This document shows positions 24,007 to 36,721 of a stretch of DNA of 64,000 nt, in pieces. The first letter of the stretch is position 1; each line of letters opens with the position of its first letter. The notes beneath the pieces were generated by a model. The model did no database searches. It had not been told where the DNA came from and was given only the letters and a program-made list of their open reading frames with translations. The stretch comes from Tamarix chinensis (Eukaryota; Streptophyta; Magnoliopsida; Caryophyllales; Tamaricaceae): assembly GCA_030549775.1 (NCBI GenBank), contig CM060174.1:28400117-28464116 (forward strand). The letters are read 5' to 3'. The position numbers were made by a program, and so were the translations under genes.

Positions 24007-25205
24007 GCTTATTAATTAATGGCTTGTATATATACCTTATATGTTAAAGGAATGAAAAGAGTGAACATAACTTTAGTTTTAAAACCGACATAAAGAGAGA
24101 GAGTTCAATCTTCTTCTTCTCATCTTCTTAAAGGGTGAGTCTTGGAGAGTTGTAGAGTGTTCTTTATAGAAATAGGATATTTTTCTATTTAAGGTAATTT
24201 ATCTTGGATTATATCAACACCAAACCACTAAAGCCATCGAATTCAACAAAATAGAGTCAAAAGTGCAAGTGTTTTTGTGAAGAATTTGCAACATGTGATC
24301 CAAAATAAAATGTCCTAGTTTGTAGAGGATTTATTTTAATGATCTTACACATAAAATTTGATATCAAATCTTTCTATTTGGAACCAACATCACACATGTG
24401 ACTTCAACACAAGATTTTGGCCACAATAAACATCACTATGGAAGTTCTAGTAAGATTCTTGATTCTTCTTGATTGAGTTCTTTGATCTTAGTAGAATATG
24501 CATTTTTTTACATGGTATTTGCATAAAATAGAATTTTTACATGAATCATGAAAATATATTGAAGGAAAGTGAAAAGGAGAATCAACACAAGATAAGAAAA
24601 AAATAAAGTCAAACAATTTCAAGATTTACATTTCTTTAGTGTGTCATTTTTTTTATCATTTATAGCATTCAATTTTTGCATGAAATTCTACATGTTCAAT
24701 GTGTATTTTATGCTAATTGATTACTTATAGTGATCATAATTTACTATTAGATTTGACTAAATGATGTTCGAAGCGAAACATTGCTTGATTGATGTTGAGT
24801 TAATCGAGTAGTGTTTATGTTTTTATTTATCTCTAGTCATGTGTTTGAAGTGCCGTGTTTGAATATAGTGTTTCATAATTGAGTATAAAAAGTGATTAAT
24901 GGAATGTTTTCTTTCCATGCATCAAGTTACACTTGAAACATTCAAATACATGCATAAAATTTAGTGAAGGTTCTGGAATTGTATTTTCATAAACTTGTTG
25001 ATTTCTTTATCAAGAACATAGCAAGATAAGTGTTAATTGTACTCATTTTGTTGTGTGATTATTATATTTTATTTCTTTTTGTATCTTTGATTCGTTGGAA
25101 TCAAAATCTTGCACAAGAATTAAACAAGAATTATATGGTGACATTAAGTTGATTTAGTTTTATTATGTAAAACCCTAAGTGATACTCGAGTGTCGTTTAG
25201 TGTAG
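24007..25205 (+). repeat. Probable 5' LTR or leader of the second chromovirus
   Basis: This AT-rich stretch lies directly before a primer-binding-site-like sequence and must hold the 5' LTR of the element that follows. A CT-rich TCTTCTTCTTCTCATCTTCTT tract is at 24110. I did not find a matching 3' LTR downstream, so its start is not defined and no coding was seen. Confidence 0.45.
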
Positions 25206-25222
25206 TGGTAATCAAACCATGG
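25206..25222 (+). other. Primer binding site of the second chromovirus
   Basis: TGGTAATCAAACCATGG resembles TGGTATCAGAGCCATGG (tRNA-iMet) with one inserted base and small changes. It lies about 360 bp before the first clear gag codons. Confidence 0.6.
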
Positions 25223-25399
25223 AGGGAGAACCAAATTTTTAGATAATTTTTGAAGCTATTTAAAAACTCTCAATCGTTCTAGATGCCGCAAATTCTTAAC
25301 TTAGGTAAATTTTAGCAATACAAACACAATTACAATGGTTAGAATCTACATTTACTGTATAAGAATCTATCCAAAATATCAAAGAATGAAGGGAGTTCT

Positions 25400-26345
25400 A
25401 TAGAGACCGAATGGGTAGTGCCATAAAATCAACCAATCCAGCTAGGGGAAGGTATCTAAACTCATGAGTATACCATTATGAAGAGTCATTAAAGAGTGGA
25501 AGTAACAAAAAGTTCCATGATGATCATCCAAAGTATCATGAAAAAGAAGATAAGGTAAACATGATGTGGACTTATTAATTGAATGGTTACATGACTTGGA
25601 GGCTATATTTGAATTCAAAGATTATTATGAAGAGAAAAAATTTAAACAAGATACTACTATGTTTAAGAAGTTTGCTAGGACATGGTATGACAATCTAAAG
25701 AGGATGAGAGAAAGAAAAGGAAAATCAAAAATCAAATATTGGGATAAACTTAAGAAGCATCTAAGAAAAAAATTATACTTAAAGAGTATGAAGAAGATAC
25801 TTATATTTGATTAACTACTCTTAGACAAGGAATTCTAAGTGTTGAAGAATATGTTAGGTAGTTTGAAACATAATCACTTACATGTGATATCTATTACAGA
25901 AAGGAGCAAACATGTGCTAAATTTCTAGACGGCCTTAACATGATAATTTGAGACAAAGTTGAGACTTATCTATAGGGCTCTCTTAATGACATGATTATGT
26001 TATCCTTAAGATTTGAGAAACAAATCAATTCCACTAAGACTCATGCCAATCAAATTACTTCCTCTACAAAATAATACTCAAGTACTCAAGCTACAAAGTA
26101 TGGAGTGGGTACTTTAACTTCTACCAATATTGATAAAAAATAAGGATCTACTAGAGAGGAGAAAGAAAAAAATAAAGTTAATGAAGTCTCTGCAAGTTAA
26201 TGTTTCAAATGCCAAGGATTTAAAAACATTACTTGTGAATTTCCCAATCAAAGAGTATTTTCCATACAAGAAATTGAAGCTACAGAGGTCTGTGAAGAAG
26301 ACATTGAATTTGAGCTTAATAAAGAAGTTTCTATTGAGTTAGAGT
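25400..26345 (+). pseudogene. gag remnant of the second chromovirus
   Basis: The frame at 25566-25814 gives LLIEWLHDLEAIFEFKDYYE, FKKFARTWYDNLK and IKYWDKLKKHLRKK, the capsid core of plant Ty3/gypsy gag. Further frames give GVEEYVR.FE (25830) and REEQTCAKFLDGLN-type sequence (25890-25940). A zinc knuckle at 26201-26245 reads CFKCQGFKNITCEFP, where His has become Asn and the last Cys Phe. Stops and frame changes are frequent. The same gag family is found at 36722-37690 (plus) and 37860-39522 (minus). Confidence 0.85.
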
Positions 26346-26449
26346 AGGAGGAAAATGCTTCTTACATATTGGAAGGAGTAGCTTAAGTCTAAGCTAGCAA
26401 GCAACATAATCAACTAGAAAATATATTCAAGACTAAAGGAAGGGTGTGA

Positions 26450-26809
26450 GATATAGTTTTTTCGTGTTATCATCAATAGTGTATCTTGTACGAATTTAGA
26501 TAATGAGAGAATGGTGACAGATTTAGGATTGAAGAGCACACCACATCCAAATCCTTACTCTCTTCAATGGTTAAACAAGAAGAAGGGAGTGAGGGTAATT
26601 AAAAAAAACCATAATCTCATTTTGAATTGTTAATTATTAGGATGATGTGCTACGAGATGTTTTACCTATTGATGCATGTGGAATCTTGTTAAGTAAACCA
26701 TGGTATTATGATAAAAATACTATTTATAATGGTATTACTAATAAATATCTAGCTGAGAAGGATAATAAAATGCATAAACTTAAACCTTATAAATGTGATA
26801 ATGCAAACA
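26450..26809 (+). pseudogene. Protease-region remnant of the second chromovirus
   Basis: Frames show GLKSTPHPNPYSLQWLNKKK and then LPIDACGILLSKPWYYDKNT (26647-26790). The better-kept minus-strand copy at 37859-38385 has the same two blocks, GLETTNHPKPYSLQWLKK and MDACGLLLGRPWQYDRR. The active-site DSG of that copy reads N-S-V here. The coding stops where a hAT-like element begins. Confidence 0.82.
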
Positions 26810-28334
26810 AGAGATGGAAAAAGTTAACCTAACTCAACCAGACTTATATAAAACCTAACCTGATATAACCCAAAAAATTTGTCAACCTAACTTGACCCAA
26901 ACACTTTCTGATACTAGCCCGACCTAATGATGACAATAATATAAGTGACCCAACCCGATCCTAACCCAACCCAACCAACCCCAAACCAACTTTCTATCAA
27001 CCTCATCCACCATCAACCTGACTTGTCATCAATCCAACCTGTTATCAACCCAATCTTACTTGAAACAACCAAATTAAATATTAATAAGTTCTAATAATAA
27101 AAAAGTAATCATGTATTATTATTTATTTATAAATTTTAAAAATATATTATTATCTAAAATTTATTGATTTTTATTAATTTTATTGTGAAGTTATTTATTC
27201 AACAATGATATTCTAATTTTACAGATTATTTTGCATAAAAATGCAAGATTAAAAGGTTATAATAATAAACATGTAAAAATTAATAACACATTATTAATTA
27301 CATGCTTATGTGAAGTCAAACTTAATTATTCTATACAAGGTTAATGAGTTAGATTGTTTTTTTGTGATCATTGTTCAATTTAACATAAATCCAAGGTGAA
27401 TCGATCCAGGATTTTCTTGACCCAAACTCAACCTGACCCATCAAAACCTAAAAAGACCCAATTTTTCATGTTAACCCAAACTCGACCAATCAAATTAAGT
27501 TAAACGCAAAATCACCTAAATACGAGCATACTCAACCTTAACTTGACCCTAAAGGGATGTAAACAGAGTAGTTTCAAGGTGGGTACGCCCATACCTGTAA
27601 CTGTATCTAATAAGAAAATATGTACCCAAAATTTTAGTCGTACCCATAATGGATATCCACTAACACATCCATATCCGTATTTTTTGGACATATGTTACCT
27701 GACAGATAATTCATTCACCCATTAACAAATATTATCTAGTTGATAAATCCTCTACCCAATAGACAAATGCATTTTGATTTACACTAAATGACAATTTTAA
27801 TCTTAATTTATAATATATTTATTTTAAAATTTAGGATAAAAGTGTTATTATATATCTGGTAAATGGGTACAGATGTGGATAAAGTTATGGGTATGTGTAC
27901 AAATATGAATATCTTTTTCCTATATCCGTACCTGAACCCGATGTATATTATTTTCCATAATCCATATCGATTAAAGTATTTATTAGATAAAACCCATTAT
28001 ATTTTGAGTAAAATTCCTCCACATTTACATCCCTATACCTAATCCGATTGGCTAACCCAAAATAATTTGAAACCATCCTCACTCAAAACCAAACTATCTC
28101 AACCCAAACCTTACATAACTTGATAAGTTAAAGTGATACAATCTATATCTACAATGACACAAGCTTGAACCTTACCCGATTCAAACAATAAGGGGACCTA
28201 AACCTAAAATGATTCAACTTGACCCACAACTGATTTGTAAAGAAAAATGACCCATAAATAACCGACCTAAGAGCGATCCAACTCTATATGATCTAACCTA
28301 GAGTCAACCCGCTCAAACCTATTTCCACCTATAG
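26810..28334. mobile_element. Non-autonomous hAT-like element interrupting the chromovirus
   Basis: Between two parts of the chromoviral frame lies about 1.5 kb rich in AACCYGACCC words. The right end, read inward, is TATAGGTGGAAATAGGTTTG; the left end AGAGATGGAAAAAGTTAACC is a plausible decayed counterpart. Flanking octamers TGCAAACA and TGAGAAAA match at five positions. GGTGGAAA termini and an ACCCGACCC-rich body are known from plant hAT miniature elements. A 9 bp repeat AAAAAGTTA near both ends is an alternative boundary. It contains a second hAT element at 27553-28034. Confidence 0.6.
27553..28034. mobile_element. hAT-type MITE, nested
   Basis: Terminal inverted repeats AGGGATGTAAA at 27553-27563 and 28024-28034 are perfect over 11 bp. 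Flanking octamers GACCCTAA and ATACCTAA agree at five of eight positions, as expected of an old 8 bp duplication. The interior has GGGTACG/CCCATACC and ATATCCGTACC words in both directions and no coding capacity. Confidence 0.72.
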
Positions 28335-29990
28335 TGAGAAAAAAGTTAAGAATAAAAATATTTAACTCTTACATGAAAAGGCTATGGTAAAATGTATTAA
28401 AGAAGAAGGAATTTCCTATGATATCATTATGAAGGAATCATTATACGGGGAGAAAAATAACCATAATCCAAAATTAAAGGAACTTATGAATGTGTAATGT
28501 GATATTTTTCCTAATGACTTACCACTTAGATTACCACCTACGCAAGGAATAGAACATGCTATATAGTTAATATCTGGTATGTCATTACATAATCAACTTG
28601 CATATCGATTTAATCCAAATGAGGATAAGGAATTAGAGAAACAAATATACTAACTCATAAGTAAATGGTATATTAGGGAAAACATGAGTCCATGTTGTCT
28701 ACTTGCATTACTTGATCCTAAAAAAGATGCTTTATCTAAAGGACCCATGATATTAGTTAGTTTGGATATTAAATTATTATAATTTGAATTTTTAAAATAA
28801 CTATATGCTCAAGATGAATATTTTATTAACATCTATCATACATGTAAAAAGAATATTAGTTGTGGTAATTATGTCGTGCAAGTTAAATTTCTTTTAAAAT
28901 TTACTAAGTTGTGTATATCTCGTTCTAGTGTACATGGTTTACTTGTTAAGGATGTACATGAGGTGGGTATAGATTGTAATTTTTATGTTCATAGGATTAT
29001 AGAAATATTACAAGAAAAATTCTACTGGCTACAAATGATAAAATTAGTACAAGCTATAATAGGACGATGTGTGATTTGTTAAAAGTGTAAAGGTTCTTCC
29101 ATAAAGGTTTATATACTCCTTTAACAATTCCTAATCAACCTTAGAAAAGTGTTAGTATGTATTTTATCTTGGGTTTACCAAGGATAAAAAGGGGAAAGGA
29201 CTATATTCTCGAGGTAGTTGATAGTTTCTCTATAATGGAACATTTCATACTTTGTAATAAAACCAATAATGTAACTCATGCAGTAGATTTATATTTTTAA
29301 AAGATAGTAAAGTTACATGGATTTTCCAAGAGTATAGTGTCGGATAGAGATGTGAAATTCTTGAGCTAATTTTGGAAGACTGTTTAGCCTATGTTAGGTA
29401 TTAAGTTGTTGTTTAGTACTTCTCATCATCCACAAATGAATGGTTAAACTAAAGGATCTAATAAAATTTCAGGAACTTTATTATGAGGATTAGCTAATTA
29501 AAGTACAAAGGATTGGGATATAAAACTTACACATGCTGAATTTGCATATAATAGGGACCCTTCTAGTAAAAATTCTAGTCATTTTGAAGTTGTCTATAGG
29601 GTTCATCCTTATTTACCTATTGATATATTATTTTTAAAAAGAGGTGATATTAAGAATTATTACGGTAAATAAAGAATCAAGTTCTTTAAAAAGAACATGA
29701 ATGAAAAAAAAACATAGAAAAATCTAATGTCAAATACCAAGGTTAAGCACAAAAAATTAAAATTCAACAAGTGTTACAGTAGTAGATATAGTGTGGTGGC
29801 ATTTAAGAAAATAAATATTTATAAAATGAAGGAAAAATAAACATATGCCAAAATTTAATGGACCATTTAAAATCTTAAGAAAAGTTGAAAATAATGCAAA
29901 TGAACTAGAATTACCTGAACACTATGGAGGAGTTTAAAGGACTTTCAACATTATTAATTTATCTCCTTACTATAGTGATGCTAATTTAAG
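28335..29990 (+). pseudogene. pol remnant of the second chromovirus: RT start fused to integrase
   Basis: The frame resumes with AMVKCIKEEGISYDIIMKE, then LPPTQGIEHAI, NQLAYRFNPNEDKELEKQI and MSPCCLLALLDPKKDA, the start of RT. It then runs directly into LSKGPMILVSLDIKLL, which belongs after RNase H, so most of RT and RNase H is deleted at 28726-28730. Integrase follows. The zinc-binding region has FYWLQMIKLVQ..IGRCVIC (29015-29082). The core has SMYFILGLPRIKRGKDYIL, with the first catalytic Asp now Tyr (29160-29162), and SIVSDRDVKFLS with the second Asp kept. AEFAYNRDPSS and SHFEVVYRVHPYLPIDIL follow near 29540-29630. Stops occur throughout, so it is inactive. Confidence 0.87.
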
Positions 29991-30005
29991 GGAATTTGTC
30001 TTTAT

Positions 30006-30018
30006 AAGGGGAGAATGA
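30006..30018 (+). other. Polypurine tract of the second chromovirus
   Basis: AAGGGGAGAATGATGCA-type sequence follows the end of the integrase reading and matches the G/A tract that precedes the 3' end in related elements. Confidence 0.5.
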
Positions 30019-30778
30019 TGCACGAGAATCTCAAGCACAATCTTAATCTTATTCTTCTAAGGATGAATAATAAGAATCAATATACTTAAAGATGGAACCC
30101 ATTGTTCTTAAATTTCCTAATGCTTCCAATCCTTTGTTAATTAAACCTTTTAGGTATTATATATGTTTGTAAGAAGATCAAAAAATTAAAAATCTTTAAT
30201 ATAAAATATAATGGCATTACAAGGATTACAAATTTGCATAGAAGATAAGGCTACAATACCATTTCTAGTTTCATGAATAATTTAGTACCTTTCAAAACTT
30301 TTTTTTTCTTATAGTACAAGCATGTTTCATTTATAAATATTCTACATATTTGTGACAAAAGATAATATCCATTTTGTCATTGATGGAAAAGTGTTTTGAT
30401 TTAGTAATTTTAAGGCTCATTTCCATGTAAGACCAAGTCAAATATTATGGCTTATTTTAGGGTCATGTTTTGTTAAAGAAAAATGAGTTTATTTTGAATT
30501 TTAAAGTCCTATCAATAGTATAGAGTTATATTGACTTTTTTTTGTTATTATAAGGATTTAGATTTATTTTTTTCTAAAATAACAAAGTTTTTTTTTGAAT
30601 TATCAATTTTTCATAAATGTTTTAAGGAAGCTCTCAAATTTTTAATTAATTTTTTAATACTATATAAACTAATATTTAATCCCTATATATGTAGCATACA
30701 ACAACAAAATTGGGTGTTACATTTTACTCGACGTAAGTTTGGCTTAAGATGCCATCATTATATTGAATACTAGGAAAC
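30019..30778. other. 3' untranslated or LTR sequence of the second chromovirus
   Basis: AT-rich sequence after the polypurine tract. The frame 30531-30773 is Phe/Leu/Lys-rich and has no protein-like features. No match to 24007-25205 long enough to prove an LTR pair was found by eye. Confidence 0.4.
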
Positions 30779-33700
30779 AAGTTAACCCTAAAAACATGGT
30801 AAAAAAAATGAGATAGATTTAATAAATTTGAAAAAGTGTTTTGAGGATTACATAGAGTAGAAAATTACAAAAAAAAAAAGGAAAAGAGATACATCAAGAC
30901 CTAAGAGTCCTAAGAGGTTTGAAGCCAAAATGTGTTAACTAGATAACCCAACTCTATAACCTATGTCCTAAAAATATTAATAAAAAAATTTATCCAATTA
31001 ACACATCATAAGATTCCAAGGGGTCCTTAAATACATAAATTCAAATGGGCCATCCACTTATGGCAATGAGTAGTATCTATGAAAAGAATGATTATTTGGA
31101 AAACAGAAGTCATGTAGAAGAATAAGAAAGTAAAATAATTAACATAAATGATGAAAGATAGTAGCAATTCTGGAAGTCCATTATTAGATATAATAATAAA
31201 TCACATTCTTATTTACCATGAGTTTAGGGACCATACTATTCATAATCCGATGGAGTGGGTTGAAACACCTCTTGGGAAAAAAACATACCTCAGCTACTAT
31301 TAGTGCCTCATAGAATAAACCTAACATACATAGGATAACATGCTCTTGAGCACTATTTTGAAATCTAAGGAATGGTTTCAAGAACCTCTCAAGGAAAGAT
31401 TCTCTTGAGCTACTATTATCGCTCGGTGAAACCGACATAACACCTTAATCCTAACTTACGTAATCTTTTACTTTAATTGATTAATATCTTGTTCATTATT
31501 TCTTATCTCAAGATCATATTCCTTTTTGTATAGAGCCCAGAAGCCCCACTATTCCTAAAATGGTGGAATGATCTAGAGCACCTCTCAATGAAAAATATAC
31601 CTAAGTCACTATTATTATCAGGTGGAATGAACTTACAACTCCACAGCCCTAACATATATAATCTATCTCTTTAAGTAATTCGTGTCTTATTTGTAGTGGT
31701 ATATTTCAAGATCCTCTTACATACACACATGTATGTATGCAAGACACATAATACATCTTCATATAAACATTTGAAATATAGAAAATACAATTGCATGAAT
31801 ACTAATACATTTTCTATGAAAAATACCATATCCCTCCCAAGAAACTCTAATTTTCATAAGTTAATCATAACGTCTTCCCTAGTACTCATGGTATCACAAT
31901 ATTTCACACCCATCCTTAAAATATCATTATTGAAAATGTAATAAAAAATCATGTTTTAACTCCAATTTCATACACAAGCGATAATAGCCTACATTTAGTT
32001 TAATGATTTACTTTTTCCCACAAAACTCTAATTTCACAAACAAGTCATAACTTTCCCCATAAGACTCATATTATGATCAAATTTAATATTTACTCCTAAA
32101 TTTCCAATATCAATAACATATTTATAAATTATGGTCAACACCAATATTTCACACATGTGACAATAATGTCGACATTAAGGTTACTACTCCCTTTTATAGC
32201 CACCTCTCTCATTTAATAAACTTAAACCATTCACATTCACTCTAAAAATTCCATATAACTTGTTGAACATAATATCAACCAATTATCATATTAAAATATC
32301 CATTCACCTTGTGAGTTCCACTATGAATGAATTTTGAACCTCTAATATATAATATCATCATAAGAGTACATAGGCATATTTATATATAGATTCCACGTAT
32401 CCCAATTCATGTTGACCCATAATATGCGTAAAACCATGTTTTCACATATTTCTTCCTTTTTTATCATATAATACAACATATAAATCATTATCATAATAAA
32501 ATTATTCATATAACAATTCCAATCATTATATCACATAATAATATAGATATTTCACGTAAAAGCCCTAGCTATCAAATGTATCCTTCTAAAAGGTTTCTCA
32601 TATGTAACCATGTAAGACCTATGACTCCTTTTCTAATATCATTAGAATATAAGATATAGATACAATAAAATTAAAATTAAAAAAAATTAACTAAGGGAAA
32701 ATAAGACAAGGGAGAGGGAGAAAAAATAGAGATAATCAAAAAAGTGAGAGACCATGTAAAGGTTGTAACTAGTGGAGGAAATGATGGTGCTACAAGGAGA
32801 AGAAAAGGAGGCATAACCAAGGAAAGTAAGAGAAGGCTAGGGCATGAGTGGTGTTGGAGGGCATGACTATGGATAAAGCTTTGGGCTGGTGATGGGTGGC
32901 TGTCAAGTTGGTGGTGATAGGTGGTAGTTAAGTAGCTAAGGGTGGTGGTGATGGTTGGTACTTAAGGGCGGTGGTGACTGTTTGTTGTTAATGTGGTGGT
33001 GGTGATTATAACCAAGGGTGGTGGTATGATGGTGCTATTACTAGTGGAGGTTGGTGATAAGGAATGGCCGGTGGTGCTTAGTGGCTAGTGGTAGAGATGT
33101 TGAATGTTTAGAGGTGCTTTGTGGCCAAATGATTGGACATGGAGAGAAAATAAAAACCACAAAGGGGAAGGTTTGTGGCTATGGTCGACGAAAAAGAAGG
33201 GAAAAAGGAGGATAAAGGCTCGGTAGTTGTTATGGTGTTATACGGTGATGGGTGGCAACAAATAAGAGAGGTTAATGGTGACTTGAGTAGTTTTTTAGTG
33301 GGTGAAAGGGACAATAAATGATAAGGGAGAATAAACAGGAGATGGTGTGATGTTGATTGTAGGGTAGGGTGGAGGAAGAAGGAAGGTTAGGTAGTGGTGA
33401 TGGGTAGCGACAAGCAGCGATGGAATAAAGTTGAGGACCAAGGGAGAGAAAAGGAGAGACTAGGGTGTTTTTATTACTAGGGGAAGGGAAAATATAGAGG
33501 AGGGCGTGTGTACATTTATATATACATATATAAATTGATGGGGATGAGGGTAAGGGAAAAATAACAAGAAGGAAGGTTAGGTAGTGGGTTGGATATAAAC
33601 ATGGTTGGGTAAGTAATAGTTGGTGTTGCAAGTGACTATATGTAGGGTAAATTGGGGGTGCAATGTGTTGTTTAGGTGGAATTGGCTTGTAGGGATATTG

Positions 33701-34053
33701 GAAAAGGATATGCATAGCTATGAAGGGAATAATAGAAGAATAGGGGTAAGGGGTTTCTTAGCCCAAAAGGAGAAAGGGGGAAAGGTAAGGGGAATAAGGC
33801 ATAGGTTAAGGAATGGGAAAGAAAGAATAAGATATAAAGGGAAAAAGGAAAGAAAAAGAGATAGGAAAAAGGAAATTTTTTAAGGATTAAGATTATGCTT
33901 AAAAGTTTAGGGCTTAATTTAAAATTTTAATCTACTGATTATCTAAAGTTAGGGTTAGGCAAAAATAGATAATGACTAAAAATTTTATAATTTAGATTAG
34001 GTTAATGTAGTAATTAACTAAGATTATGATTAGATAAATTTGTAGGGTGTTAA
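30779..34053 (-). mobile_element. 3.3 kb Tekay-like LTR, probably solo (copy J)
   Basis: Left end AAGTTAACCCTAAAAACATGG corresponds to TGTAACACCCTAAAA of element B. Right end GTAGGGTGTTAAA is a decayed GGGTGTTACA. As in C, repeated CACTATT..GGTGGAATGA units lie 400-900 bp from the left end (31230-31640), followed by AT-rich sequence and a purine-rich GGTGG/GGAAAGG tract (32700-33890). No gag or pol is present and no target duplication could be matched. Frames such as 33272-33715 (minus) and 33620-33883 (plus) are compositional. Confidence 0.62.
32700..33890. repeat. Purine-rich segment of LTR J
   Basis: GGTGGTGGTGATGG and GGGAAAAAGGAAAGAAAAAG-type sequence, parallel to the tracts in C and F. 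Confidence 0.8.
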
Positions 34054-35473
34054 AAATGTTTATATCATGAGATTTATAACTTTTATGAGATTCTACAACC
34101 CTTAAAAAACTTATTTAGAGTTTTTACAATTCATTTCCTTTTTTGATCAAAAAAGATTTATGATTATTTCTAAGGGTTTTCTTTAAATTTATAAAATTTG
34201 TTCCTAAAAGTTTTGAGGATTAAGTGAATGAATTTAACACTACAATAACATTAGGATTAAATATAAAAGCTTTTGGAATCTATTTTTTCATAATATTTTC
34301 TTTCAATTATATACAATAACTCTATTCAAAAATTATTTAAGGAAAGTATAAATTGATCTAACCATCCTTCTCAACATTTTCATATATTATTTTAGGGTCA
34401 TATTATTTTTATATTTAATGCAAAATCTTTTTATCTCTATTTTTTTATTTAAAAACTTTTCTAGAATTCTTTAATTAGGTTTTATATCACTCTTAATCCC
34501 TCAAATCTCTAGTAATGATAAAAATCACTCTTCAAATATCTATAAAGGTTATGAAACTATATTTTCAATATATTTTATACCTATTATTGCATAATTTAAA
34601 TTAAAAATTAGGGAAAATAAAATTAATGATCAACATTGGTTAATTTTTTTTATTTTTTCCCCATTGTCAATGCTCGATTTTAACCATCTACTAAAACCTA
34701 TTTTTCTCTTTGATTTTTAATACCACACCACCACATCGTAGCTCTACAACTATCATTCTTACTATTAGGTCACACCTACAATAGTAGACCACCATCACAA
34801 TAGTAATAATAACATGGTAGACAATAATAGATCCATGATGATCACAATACTAAGGTAAGTAGATAGTAGTTTAGCATCATTATAATAGCTAACATGAGCC
34901 TTATATCTTATTTAATTAGATTTCTAAAATCATTTAATTATGAAGGAATTTTTTGAATATTGATTTAGCTAGAAGCTCAATCTTGGAACCTTTTAATGGT
35001 TTTCTTATAAATCTTTTATTATATTTGTTTTATCGAAATCCTCACTTTTCATTTTCATTAATGCTTTGTTTTAAATATTTATCTTTTTTCCTTATTAAGG
35101 ATAGTGATAATTTTTTCTTACTTATATCTATGATTTTCATTAGTGATCTAAAGGGAATTTTTGTGAATTTTCAATCTAGTGATTACTCTTTCTCTTTCTT
35201 TTTTTGCTTAGCTAGGTTAAGAGTTACATAAGTCTCTATGTACCTTTTCTTCTAGTAAAATCTTAAAACAGTTGAACGATATGCTTTATAGATGTTAAAA
35301 GTGATAAGTATTCTTTTTTGAGATTTATGTTGCCAAGCCTATATTATGCTATATATTATGTTTTATATATCCATAAGTTTATAACTTCAATATAAACCTA
35401 TGTGATATGTGCATGTTTTATGGAAGTATTTGATGTAATTTGGCCTAGTTTTGTTGGATAAGATGTTGATGTA
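34054..35473. other. AT-rich region without identified content
   Basis: No element ends, tRNA or protein similarity were recognised. The frame 34953-35231 is hydrophobic and Phe/Leu/Ser-rich, as expected from T-rich sequence, and I do not call it a gene. A TACAATAGTAGACCACCATC stretch near 34771 may be a remnant of an LTR like J. Confidence 0.5.
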
Positions 35474-36534
35474 GGAGCAAACAGTCAAGAATTTGATTTC
35501 ATAATTATGTAACAAATTATTCTATATTTGAAAAGGATCTCCCACAAATTTGAATACCATTGGATGGTTATTTTACTAAAAACATCACAAACCAGCTACT
35601 AAGCGTCTACGCACATGTGCATAGCATGCATGGCATGCATAGAATGCATGGCTACATGAATGGGGAGTTTATTTGCAGTATCATTGAGAACTATTATTAG
35701 ATTAAATAACTAATTAATTAGGTAGTAGCGTTCGATACTAGAGAGAGCATAAATTTTTCCTAAAATAGTATAAAGTTAGCATAATGTAGCATAATATCTT
35801 TTAGCTTAGAATATTTTGAATTATGCTTTTTAGCTAAGTATTAGATTTGCTATATAGAGTCATGAAATGCATGAGTATAAGTAGATATTGATGATAAATA
35901 TTGAAGTTGAATGTTAAGTTGAATTCTATCTGAGTTCAATTTAAAGTTAATTGAATCTATGTGAACAAATTATCTAAAAAATCTTAATCTCCTTCATTTG
36001 TGTGAATTAGAGATTAAGTTCTATCCTTTCTACTCTTCATAATCCATAATATTCCAGCCATCATTATCATTTAACATCGCTCTAATGTGAAAATAATTGA
36101 AGCCATAATTCAGTTTCCAGCCATAATATTGATTTAAAGTTAATTCAAAATCTAAACCCCAATTCGAAACCCAAACCTTTCCATCAGAAACCAAACGTAA
36201 GCTTAACTCTTAAAATCGAGTTAAACCCTAACCCTAACCTTAGGCTATGCCATCATCTTCCATCCAAACTCTAAAATTTGAAGCATCATCATCGTCAACT
36301 CACCATTTTCAAATACATATCTTAATTATCACAACACATTCAAACCATCAACATTAATTATCCACCATCACCAAATCATCATCACTTTGTTCCAATCATA
36401 TTCATCCTTATTTCACCCTATTTGAATGTTCTTATCATCTATCCCTCACTATTCACTGTTATTATAATTATTACCAACATAATCAAGCCTCAATATCACT
36501 AATTTAAAAATTCCATCCTCCCACACTTATTAAT
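35474..36534 (+). repeat. 5' LTR of the third gypsy fragment
   Basis: The sequence begins TGATGTAGGAGCAAACAGTC and ends just before a perfect primer binding site. The same TGATGTAGGAGCAAA start is found on the minus strand at 40109, at the other end of the head-to-head pair. The exact 3' end (around CCACA at 36525) is not fixed. No matching 3' LTR was seen. Confidence 0.6.
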
Positions 36535-36536
36535 TT

Positions 36537-36549
36537 TGGTATCAGAGCC
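36537..36549 (+). other. Primer binding site, perfect tRNA-iMet type
   Basis: TGGTATCAGAGCC is exactly the sequence complementary to the 3' end of plant initiator tRNA-Met. It is the best-preserved primer site in the window and sets plus orientation for the gag at 36722. Confidence 0.88.
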
Positions 36550-36721
36550 TTAAGTTAGAGCTATTGCCATCAAGATTGAATCTTTCTTTCAAGATTCTTC
36601 AGGATTATTTAGAAAGTGCCTCATCTTCAATATTCTCCAAAAATTCAACAATAAAAGATAAAAGGGCCAATCACTTAAGGGAGTCTTTGGGAGAACCATA
36701 ATCGGTTGGTAAAGAGAAATG

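Noticed and set aside
26815..28345. 9 bp direct repeat AAAAAGTTA as target duplication of a Mutator-type element
   Set aside because: The GGTGGAAA-like ends lie outside the left copy, fitting a hAT-type border better. Not fully excluded.
33272..33883. Frames of 147 and 87 codons in opposite directions
   Set aside because: Both lie in the purine-rich tract of LTR J and are compositional.
34953..35231. 92-codon hydrophobic frame, possible small membrane protein
   Set aside because: Composition is that expected of T-rich DNA. No signal peptide pattern, homology or promoter could be supported.
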